This document shows positions 50,861 to 62,700 of a DNA stretch of 64,000 bases, piece by piece (position 1 is the stretch's first letter; each line of letters opens with the position of its first letter). Position numbers and translations under genes: made by a program. Source of the DNA: Bombus terrestris (lineage: Eukaryota; Arthropoda; Insecta; Hymenoptera; Apidae); contig NW_025963597.1 of NCBI RefSeq assembly GCF_910591885.1, forward strand, positions 186,001 through 250,000. The letters are read 5' to 3'. The notes beneath the pieces are model-generated. The model searched no databases. It had not been told where the DNA came from and worked only from the letters and a program-made list of their open reading frames with translations.

Positions 50861-53729
50861 TCCCACGTTGTTCCATGGTTTCCCACGTTGTCCCACGTTG
50901 TCCCACGTTGTCCCACGGTGTCCAACGATGTCCAACGGTGTCCCACGTTGTCCAACGGTGTCCCACGTTGTCCCACGTTGTCCAACGGTGTCCCACGTTG
51001 TCCCACGTTGTCCCACGTTGTCCCACGTTGTCCCACGATGTCCCACGTTGTCCCACGTTGTCCCACGTTGTCCCACGTTGTCCCACGTTGTCCCACGTTG
51101 TCCCACGTTGTCCCACGTTGTCCCACGGTGTCCAACGATGTCCAACGGTGTCCAACGGTGTCCCACGGTGTCCAACGGTGTCCCACGTTGTCCCACGTTG
51201 TCCCACGTTGTCCCACGTCGTCCCACGTTGTCCCACGTTGTCCCACGTTGTCCCACGTTGTCCCACGTTGTCCAACGATGTCCAACGGTGTCCCACGTTG
51301 TCCCACGTTGTTCCATGGTTTCCCACGTTGTCCCACGTTGTCCCACGTTGTCCCACGGTGTCCAACGATGTCCAACGGTGTCCAACGGTGTCCAACGGTG
51401 TCCAACGGTGTCCCACGTTGTCCCACGTTGTCCCACGTTGTCCCACGTTGTCCCACGATGTCCCACGTTGTCCCACGTTGTCCCACGTTGTCCCACGATG
51501 TCCCACGTTGTCCCACGTTGTCCCACGTTGTCCCACGTTGTCCCACGATGTCCCACGTTGTCCCACGATGTCCCACGTTGTCCAACGGTGTCCAACGGTG
51601 TCCAACGATGTCCAACGATGTCCAACGGTGTCCCACGATGTCCAACGATGTCCAACGATGTCCAACGGTGTCCAACGATGTCCAACGATGTCCAACGGTG
51701 TCCCACGATGTCCAACGATGTCCAACGATGTCCCACGGTGTCCAACGGTGTCCCACGTTGTCCCACGTTGTCCCACGTTGTCCCACGATGTCCCACGTTG
51801 TCCCACGTTGTCCCACGTTGTCCCACGTTGTCCCACGTTGTCCCACGTTGTCCCACGTTGTCCCACGTTGTCCCACGTTGTCCCACGGTGTCCAACGATG
51901 TCCAACGGTGTCCAACGGTGTCCCACGGTGTCCAACGGTGTCCCACGTTGTCCCACGTTGTCCCACGTTGTCCCACGTTGTCCCACGTTGTCCCACGTTG
52001 TCCCACGTTGTCCCACGTTGTCCCACGTTGTCCCACGTTGTCCAACGATGTCCAACGGTGTCCCACGTTGTCCCACGTTGTTCCATGGTTTCCCACGTTG
52101 TCCCACGTTGTCCCACGGTGTCCAACGATGTCCAACGGTGTCCAACGGTGTCCAACGGTGTCCAACGGTGTCCCACGTTGTCCCACGTTGTCCCACGTTG
52201 TCCCACGTTGTCCCACGATGTCCCACGTTGTCCCACGTTGTCCCACGTTGTCCCACGATGTCCCACGTTGTCCCACGTTGTCCCACGTTGTCCCACGTTG
52301 TCCCACGATGTCCCACGTTGTCCCACGTTGTCCCACGTTGTCCCACGTTGTCTCACGTTGTCCCACGATGTCCCACGTTGTCCCACGTTGTCCCACGTTG
52401 TCTCACGTTGTCCCACGATGTCCCACGTTGTCCCACGTTGTCCCACGTTGTCCCACGTTGTCCCACGTTGTCCCACGTTGTCCCACGTTGTCCCACGATG
52501 TCCCACGTTGTCCCACGTTGTCCCACGTTGTCCCCCGTTGTCCCACGTTGTCCCACGTTGTCCCACGTTGTCCCACGTTGTCCCACGTTGTCCCACGATG
52601 TCCCACGTTGTCCCACGTTGTCCCACGTTGTCCCACGATGTCCCACGTTGTCCCACGTTGTCCCACGTTGTCCCACGTTGTCCCACGATGTCCCACGTTG
52701 TCCCACGTTGTCCCACGTTGTCCCACGTTGTCCCACGGTGTCCAACGATGTCCAACGGTGTCCAACGGTGTCCCACGGTGTCCAACGGTGTCCCACGTTG
52801 TCCCACGTTGTCCCACGTTGTCCCACGTTGTCCCACGTTGTCCCACGATGTCCCACGTTGTCCCACGTTGTCCCACGTTGTCCCACGTTGTCCCACGATG
52901 TCCCACGTTGTCCCACGTTGTCCCACGTTGTCCCACGTTGTCCCACGTTGTCCCACGTTGTCCCACGTTGTCCCACGTTGTCCCACGGTGTCCAACGGTG
53001 TCCAACGATGTCCCACGTTGTCCCACGTTGTCCCACGTTGTCCCACGTTGTCCCACGCTGTCCCACGTTGTCCCACGTTGTCCCACGTTGTCCCACGTTG
53101 TCCCACGTTGTCCCACGTTGTCCCACGTTGTCCCACGTTGTCCCACGTTGTCCCACGGTGTCCAACGATGTCCAACGGTGTCCAGCGATGTCCAACGGTG
53201 TCCCACGTTGTCCCACGTTTTCCCACGTTGTCCCACGTTGTCCCACGGTGTCCAACGATGTCCAACGATGTCCAACGGTGTCCCACGTTGTCCCACGTTG
53301 TTCCATGGTTTCCCACGTTGTCCCACGTTGTCCCACGTTGTCCCACGGTGTCCAACGATGTCCAACGGTGTCCAACGGTGTCCAACGGTGTCCAACGGTG
53401 TCCCACGTTGTCCCACGTTGTCCCACGTTGTCCCACGATGTCCCACGTTGTCCCACGTTGTCCCACGTTGTCCCACGTTGTCCCACGATGTCCCACGTTG
53501 TCCCACGTTGTCCCACGTTGTCCCACGTTGTCCGACGTTGTCCCACGTTGTCCCACGTTGTCCCACGTTGTCCCACGTTGTCCCACGTTGTCCCACGTTG
53601 TCCCACGGTGTCCAACGATGTCCAACGGTGTCCAACGGTGTCCCACGTTGTCCGACGTTGTCCCACGTTGTCCCACGTTGTCCCACGTTGTCCCACGTTG
53701 TCCCACGTTGTCCCACGTTGTCCCACGTT

Positions 53730-56700
53730 GTCCAACGATGTCCAACGGTGTCCCACGTTGTCCCACGTTGTCCCACGTTGTCCCACGATGTCCCACGTTG
53801 TCCCACGTTGTCCCACGTTGTCCCACGTTGTCCCACGTTGTCCCACGTTGTCCCACGTTCTCCCACGTTGTCCCACGTTGTCCCACGTTGTTCCACGGTG
53901 TCCAACGATGTCCAACGGTGTCCAACGGTGTCCCACGGTGTCCAACGGTGTCCCACGTTGTCCCACGTTGTCCCACGTTGTCCCACGTTGTCCCACGTTG
54001 TCCCACGTTGTCCCACGTTGTCCAACGATGTCCAACGGTGTCCCACGTTGTCCCACGTTGTTCCATGGTTTCCCACGTTGTCCCACGTTGTCCCACGTTG
54101 TCCCACGGTGTCCAACGATGTCCAACGGTGTCCAACGGTGTCCCACGTTGTCCCACGTTGTCCCACGGTGTCCAACGATGTCCAACGGTGTCCCACGTTG
54201 TCCAACGATGTCCAACGGTGTCCCACGTTGTCCCACGTTGTCCCACGTTGTCCCACGTTGTCCCACGTTGTCCCACGATGTCCCACGTTGTCCCACGTTG
54301 TCCCACGTTGTCCCACGTTGTCCCACGTTGTCCCACGTTGTCCCACGTTGTCCCACGTTGTCCCACGTTGTCCCACGTTGTCCCACGTTGTCCCACGTTG
54401 TCCCACGTTGTCCCACGTTGTCCCACGTTGTCCCACGTTGTCCGACGATGTCCAACGGTGTCCCACGTTGTCCCACGTTGTCCCACGTTGTCCCACGTTG
54501 TCCCACGGTGTCCAACGGTGTCCAACGATGTCCCACGTTGTCCCACGTTGTCCCACGTTGTCCCACGTTGTCCCACGATGTCCCACGTTGTCCCACGTTG
54601 TCCCACGTTGTCCCACGTTGTCCCACGTTGTCCCACGTTGTCCCACGTTGTCCCACGTTGTCCCACGTTGTCCCACGGTGTCCAACGATGTCCAACGGTG
54701 TCCAGCGATGTCCAACGGTGTCCCACGTTGTCCCACGTTTTCCCACGTTGTCCCACGTTGTCCCACGGTGTCCAACGATGTCCAACGATGTCCAACGGTG
54801 TCCCACGTTGTCCCACGTTGTTCCATGGTTTCCCACGTTGTCCCACGTTGTCCCACGTTGTCCCACGGTGTCCAACGATGTCCAACGGTGTCCAACGGTG
54901 TCCCACGGTGTCCAACGGTGTCCCACGTTGTCCCACGTTGTCCCACGTTGTCCCACGTTGTCCCACGTTGTCCCACGATGTCCCACGTTGTCCCACGTTG
55001 TCCCACGTTGTCCCACGGTGTCCAACAATGTCCAACGGTGTCCCACGTTGTCCAACGGTGTCCCACGTTGTCCCACGTTGTCCCACGTTGTCCCACGTTG
55101 TCCCACGATGTCCCACGTTGTCCCACGTTGTCCCACGTTGTCCCACGTTGTCCCACGTTGTCCCACGTTGTCCCACGTTGTCCCACGTTGTCCCACGTTG
55201 TCCCACGTTGTCCCACGTTGTCCCACGGTGTCCAACGATGTCCAACGGTGTCCAACGGTGTCCCACGGTGTCCAACGGTGTCCCACGTTGTCCCACGTTG
55301 TCCCACGTTGTCCCACGTTGTCCCACGTTGTCCCACGTTGTCCCACGTTGTCCGACGATGTCCAACGGTGTCCCACGTTGTCCCACGTTGTTCCATGGTT
55401 TCCCACGTTGTCCCACGTTGTCCCACGTTGTCCCACGGTGTCCAACGATGTCCAACGGTGTCCAACGATGTCCAACGATGTCCAACGGTGTCCCACGATG
55501 TCCAACGATGTCCAACGATGTCCAACGGTGTCCAACGGTGTCCAACGGTGTCCCACGGTGTCCAACGGTGTCCCACGTTGTCCCACGTTGTCCCACGTTG
55601 TCCCACGTTGTCCCACGATGTCCCACGTTGTCCAACGGTGTCCAACGGTGTCCAACGATGTCCAACGATGTCCAACGGTGTCCCACGATGTCCAACGATG
55701 TCCAACGATGTCCAACGATGTCCAACGGTGTCCCACGTTGTCCCACGTTGTCCCACGTTGTCCCACGTTGTCCCACGGTGTCCAACGATGTCCAACGATG
55801 TCCAACGGTGTCCAACGGTGTCCCACGGTGTCCAACGGTGTCCCACGTTGTCCCACGTTGTCCCACGTTGTCACACGTTGTCCCACGTTGTCCCACGTTG
55901 TCCCACGTTGTCCCACGTTGTCCCACGTTGTCCAACGATGTCCAACGGTGTCCCACGTTGTCCCACGTTGTTCCATGGTTTCCCACGTTGTCCCACGTTG
56001 TCCCACGTTGTCCCACGTTGTCCCACGTTGTCCCACGGTGTCCCACGGTGTCCAACGATGTCCAACGGTGTCCCACGTTGTCCCACGTTGTCCCACGTTG
56101 TCCCACGTTGTCCCACGTTGTCCCACGATGTCCCACGTTGTCCCACGTTGTCCCACGTTGTCCCACGTTGTCCCACGTTGTCCCACGTTGTCCCACGTTG
56201 TCCCACGTGGTCCCACGTTGTCCCACGTTGTCCCACGGTGTCCAACGATGTCCAACGGTGTCCCACGTTGTCCCACGTTGTTCCATGGTTTCCCACGTTG
56301 TCCCACGTTGTCCCACGTTGTCCCACGTTGTCCCACGTTGTCCCACGTTGTCCCACGATGTCCCACGTTGTCCCACGTTGTCCCACGTTGTCCCACGTTG
56401 TCCCACGATGTCCCACGTTGTCCCACGTTGTCCCACGTTGTCCCACGTTGTCCCACGTTGTCCCACGTTGTCCCACGGTGTCCAACGGTGTCCAACGATG
56501 TCCCACGTTGTCCCACGTTTTCCCACGTTGTCCCACGTTTTCCCACGTTGTCCCACGTTGTCCCACGATGTCCCACGTTGTCCCACGTTGTCCCACGTTG
56601 TCCCACGTTGTCCCACGTTGTCCCACGTTGTCCCACGTTGTCCCACGTTGTCCCACGTTGTCCCACGGTGTCCAACGATGTCCAACGGTGTCCAGCGATG

Positions 56701-59700
56701 TCCAACGGTGTCCCACGTTGTCCCACGTTTTCCCACGTTGTCCCACGTTGTCCCACGGTGTCCAACGATGTCCAACGATGTCCAACGGTGTCCCACGTTG
56801 TCCCACGTTGTTCCATGGTTTCCCACGTTGTCCCACGTTGTCCCACGTTGTCCCACGGTGTCCAACGATGTCCAACGGTGTCCAACGGTGTCCAACGGTG
56901 TCCAACGGTGTCCCACGTTGTCCCACGTTGTCCCACGTTGTCCCACGATGTCCCACGTTGTCCCACGTTGTCCCACGTTGTCCCACGTTGTCCCACGATG
57001 TCCCACGTTGTCCCACGTTGTCCCACGTTGTCCCACGTTGTCCGACGTTGTCCCACGTTGTCCCACGTTGTCCCACGTTGTCCCACGTTGTCCCACGTTG
57101 TCCCACGTTGTCCCACGGTGTCCAACGATGTCCAACGGTGTCCAACGGTGTCCCACGTTGTCCCACGTTGTCCCACGTTGTCCCACGTTGTCCCACGTTG
57201 TCCCACGTTGTCCCACGTTGTCCCACGTTGTCCAACGATGTCCAACGGTGTCCCACGTTGTCCCACGTTGTGCCACGTTGTCCCACGTTGTCCCACGTTG
57301 TCCCACGTTGTCCCACGGTGTCCAACGATGTCCAACGATGTCCAACGGTGTCCCACGTTGTCCCACGTTGTTCCATGGTTTCCCACGTTGTCCCACGTTG
57401 TCCCACGTTGTCCCACGATGTCCCACGTTGTCCCACGTTGTCCCACGTTGTCCCACGGTGTCCAACGATGTCCAACGGTGTCCCACGTTGTCCCACGTTG
57501 TCCCACGATGTCCCACGTTGTCCAACGGTGTCCAACGGTGTCCAACGATGTCCAACGATGTCCAACGGTGTCCCACGATGTCCAACGATGTCCAACGATG
57601 TCCAACGGTGTCCCACGTTGTCCCACGTTGTCCCACGTTGTCCCACGTTGTCCCACGGTGTCCAACGATGTCCAACGATGTCCAACGGTGTCCAACGGTG
57701 TCCCACGGTGTCCAACGGTGTCCCACGTTGTCCCACGTTGTCCCACGTTGTCCCACGTTGTCCCACGTTGTCCCACGTTGTCCCACGTTGTCCAACGATG
57801 TCCAACGGTGTCCCACGTTGTCCCACGTTGTTCCATGGTTTCCCACGTTGTCCCACGTTGTCCCACGTTGTCCCACGTTGTCCCACGGTGTCCCACGGTG
57901 TCCAACGATGTCCAACGGTGTCCCACGTTGTCCCACGTTGTCCCACGTTGTCCCACGTTGTCCCACGTTGTCCCACGATGTCCCACGTTGTCCCACGTTG
58001 TCCCACGTTGTCCCACGTTGTCCCACGTTGTCCCACGTTGTCCCACGTTGTCCCACGTGGTCCCACGTTGTCCCACGTTGTCCCACGGTGTCCAACGATG
58101 TCCAACGGTGTCCCACGTTGTCCAACGGTGTCCCACGTTGTCCCACGTTGTCCCACGTTGTCCCACGTTGTCCCACGATGTCCCACGTTGTCCCACGTTG
58201 TCCCACGTTGTCCCACGTTGTCCCACGTTGTCCCACGTTGTCCCACGTTCTCCCACGTTGTCCCACGTTGTCCCACGTTGTCCCACGGTGTCCAACGATG
58301 TCCAACGGTGTCCAACGGTGTCCCACGGTGTCCAACGGTGTCCCACGTTGTCCCACGTTGTCCCACGTTGTCCCACGTTGTCCCACGTTGTCCCACGTTG
58401 TCCCACGTTGTCCAACGATGTCCAACGGTGTCCCACGTTGTCCCACGTTGTTCCATGGTTTCCCACGTTGTCCCACGTTGTCCCACGTTGTCCCACGTTG
58501 TCCCACGTTGTCCCACGTTGTCCCACGATGTCCCACGTTGTCCCACGTTGTCCCACGTTGTCCCACGTTGTCCCACGTTGTCCCACGTTGTCCCACGTTG
58601 TCCCACGTTGTCCCACGTTGTCCCACGGTGTCCAACGGTGTCCAACGATGTCCCACGTTGTCCCACGTTGTCCCACGTTGTCCAACGGTGTCCAACGATG
58701 TCCCACGTTGTCCCACGTTGTCCCACGTTGTCCCACGTTGTCCCACGTTGTCCCACGTTGTCCCACGATGTCCCACGTTGTCCCACGTTGTCCCACGTTG
58801 TCCCACGATGTCCCACGTTGTCCCACGTTGTCCCACGTTGTCCCACGTTGTCCCAAGTTGTCCCACGTTGTCCCACGTTGTCCCACGTTGTCCCACGGTG
58901 TCCAACGGTGTCCAACGATGTCCCACGTTGTCCCACGTTGTCCCACGTTGTCCCACGTTGTCCCACGATGTCCCACGTTGTCCCACGTTGTCCCACGTTG
59001 TCCCACGTTGTCCCACGTTGTCCCACGTTGTCCCACGTTGTCCCACGTTGTCCCACGTTGTCCCACGTTGTCCCACGATGTCCCACGTTGTCCCACGTTG
59101 TCCGACGTTGTCCCACGTTGTCCCACGTTGTCCCACGTTGTCCCACGGTGTCCAACGATGTCCAACGATGTCCAACGGTGTCCCACGTTGTCCGACGTTG
59201 TCCCACGTTGTCCCACGTTGTCCCACGTTGTCCCACGTTGTCCCACGTTGTCCCACGTTGTCCCACGGTGTCCAACGATGTCCAACGGTGTCCAACGGTG
59301 TCCCACGTTGTCCCACGTTGTCCCACGTTGTCCCACGTTGTCCCACGTTGTCCCACGTTGTCCCACGTTGTCCCACGTTGTCCAACGATGTCCAACGGTG
59401 TCCCACGTTGTCCCACGTTGTGCCACGTTGTCCCACGTTGTCCCACGTTGTCCGACGTTGTCCCACGTTGTCCCACGTTGTCCCACGTTGTCCGACGTTG
59501 TCCCACGTTGTCCCACGTTGTCCCACGGTGTCCAACGATGTCCAACGGTGTCCAACGGTGTCCCACGTTGTCCCACGTTGTCCCACGTTGTCCCACGTTG
59601 TCCCACGTTGTCCCACGTTGTCCCACGTTGTCCCACGTTGTCCAACGATGTCCAACGGTGTCCCACGTTGTCCCACGTTGTGCCACGTTGTCCCACGTTG

Positions 59701-62700
59701 TCCCACGTTGTCCCACGTTGTCCCACGGTGTCCAACGATGTCCAACGATGTCCAACGGTGTCCCACGTTGTCCCACGTTGTTCCATGGTTTCCCACGTTG
59801 TCCCACGTTGTCCCACGTTGTCCCACGATGTCCCACGTTGTCCCACGTTGTCCCACGTTGTCCCACGGTGTCCAACGATGTCCAACGGTGTCCCACGTTG
59901 TCCCACGTTGTCCCACGATGTCCCACGTTGTCCAACGGTGTCCAACGGTGTCCAACGATGTCCAACGATGTCCAACGGTGTCCCACGATGTCCAACGATG
60001 TCCAACGATGTCCAACGGTGTCCCACGTTGTCCCACGTTGTCCCACGTTGTCCCACGTTGTCCCACGGTGTCCAACGATGTCCAACGATGTCCAACGGTG
60101 TCCAACGGTGTCCCACGGTGTCCAACGGTGTCCCACGTTGTCCCACGTTGTCCCACGTTGTCCCACGTTGTCCCACGTTGTCCCACGTTGTCCCACGTTG
60201 TCCAACGATGTCCAACGGTGTCCCACGTTGTCCCACGTTGTTCCACGGTTTCCCACGTTGTCCCACGTTGTCCCACGTTGTCCCACGTTGTCCCACGTTG
60301 TCCCACGGTGTCCCACGGTGTCCAACGATGTCCAACGGTGTCCCACGTTGTCCCACGTTGTCCCACGTTGTCCCACGTTGTCCCACGTTGTCCCACGATG
60401 TCCCACGTTGTCCCACGTTGTCCCACGTTGTCCCACGTTGTCCCACGTTGTCCCACGTTGTCCCACGTTGTCCCACGTGGTCCCACGTTGTCCCACGTTG
60501 TCCCACGGTGTCCAACGATGTCCAACGGTGTCCCACGTTGTCCAACGGTGTCCCACGTTGTCCCACGTTGTCCCACGTTGTCCCACGTTGTCCCACGATG
60601 TCCCACGTTGTCCCACGTTGTCCCACGTTGTCCCACGTTGTCCCACGTTGTCCCACGTTGTCCCACGTTCTCCCACGTTGTCCCACGTTGTCCCACGTTG
60701 TCCCACGGTGTCCAACGATGTCCAACGGTGTCCAACGGTGTCCCACGGTGTCCAACGGTGTCCCACGTTGTCCCACGTTGTCCCACGTTGTCCCACGTTG
60801 TCCCACGTTGTCCCACGTTGTCCCACGTTGTCCAACGATGTCCAACGGTGTCCCACGTTGTCCCACGTTGTTCCATGGTTTCCCACGTTGTCCCACGTTG
60901 TCCCACGTTGTCCCACGTTGTCCCACGTTGTCCCACGTTGTCCCACGATGTCCCACGTTGTCCCACGTTGTCCCACGTTGTCCCACGATGTCCCACGTTG
61001 TCCCACGTTGTCCCACGTTGTCCCACGTTGTCCCACGTTGTCCCACGTTGTCCCACGTTGTCCCACGTTGTCCCACGGTGTCCAACGGTGTCCAACGATG
61101 TCCCACGTTGTCCCACGTTGTCCCACGTTGTCCCACGTTGTCCCACGATGTCCCACGTTGTCCCACGTTGTCCCACGTTGTCCCACGTTGTCCCACGTTG
61201 TCCCACGTTGTCCCACGTTGTCCCACGTTGTCCCACGGTGTCCAACGATGTCCAACGGTGTCCAGCGATGTCCAACGGTGTCCCACGTTGTCCCACGTTT
61301 TCCCACGTTGTCCCACGTTGTCCCACGGTGTCCAACGATGTCCAACGATGTCCAACGGTGTCCCACGTTGTCCCACGTTGTTCCATGGTTTCCCACGTTG
61401 TCCCACGTTGTCCCACGTTGTCCCACGGTGTCCAACGATGTCCAACGGTGTCCAACGGTGTCCAACGGTGTCCAACGGTGTCCCACGTTGTCCCACGTTG
61501 TCCCACGTTGTCCCACGATGTCCCACGTTGTCCCACGTTGTCCCACGTTGTCCCACGTTGTCCCACGATGTCCCACGTTGTCCCACGTTGTCCCACGTTG
61601 TCCCACGTTGTCCGACGTTGTCCCACGTTGTCCCACGTTGTCCCACGTTGTCCCACGTTGTCCCACGTTGTCCCACGTTGTCCCACGTTGTCCCACGATG
61701 TCCCACGTTGTCCCACGTTGTCCCACGTTGTCCCACGTTGTCCCACGTTGTCCCACGTTGTCCCACGTTGTCCCACGTTGTCCCACGGTGTCCAACGATG
61801 TCCAACGATGTCCAACGGTGTCCCACGTTGTCCCACGTTGTTCCATGGTTTCCCACGTTGTCCCACGTTGTCCCACGTTGTCCCACGGTGTCCAACGATG
61901 TCCAACGGTGTCCAACGGTGTCCAACGGTGTCCAACGGTGTCCCACGTTGTCCCACGTTGTCCCACGTTGTCCCACGTTGTCCCACGATGTCCCACGTTG
62001 TCCCACGTTGTCCCACGTTGTCCCACGATGTCCCACGTTGTCCCACGTTGTCCCACGTTGTCCCACGTTGTCCCACGATGTCCCACGTTGTCCCACGTTG
62101 TCCCACGTTGTCCCACGTTGTCCCACGGTGTCCAACGATGTCCAACGGAGTCCAACGGTGTCCCACGGTGTCCAACGGTGTCCCACGTTGTCCCACGTTG
62201 TCCCACGTTGTCCCACGTTGTCCCACGTTGTCCCACGATGTCCCACGTTGTCCCACGTTGTCCGACGTTGTCCCACGTTGTCCCACGTTGTCCCACGTTG
62301 TCCCACGGTGTCCAACGATGTCCAACGATGTCCAACGGTGTCCCACGTTGTCCCACGTTGTTCCATGGTTTCCCACGTTGTCCCACGTTGTCCCACGTTG
62401 TCCCACGGTGTCCAACGATGTCCAACGGTGTCCAACGGTGTCCAACGGTGTCCAACGGTGTCCCACGTTGTCCCACGTTGTCCCACGTTGTCCCACGTTG
62501 TCCCACGTTGTCCCACGATGTCCCACGTTGTCCCACGTTGTCCCACGTTGTCCCACGATGTCCCACGTTGTCCCACGTTGTCCCACGTTGTCCCACGTTG
62601 TCCCACGATGTCCCACGTTGTCCCACGTTGTCCCACGTTGTCCCACGATGTCCCACGTTGTCCCACGTTGTCCCACGTTGTCCCACGTTGTCCCACGTTG

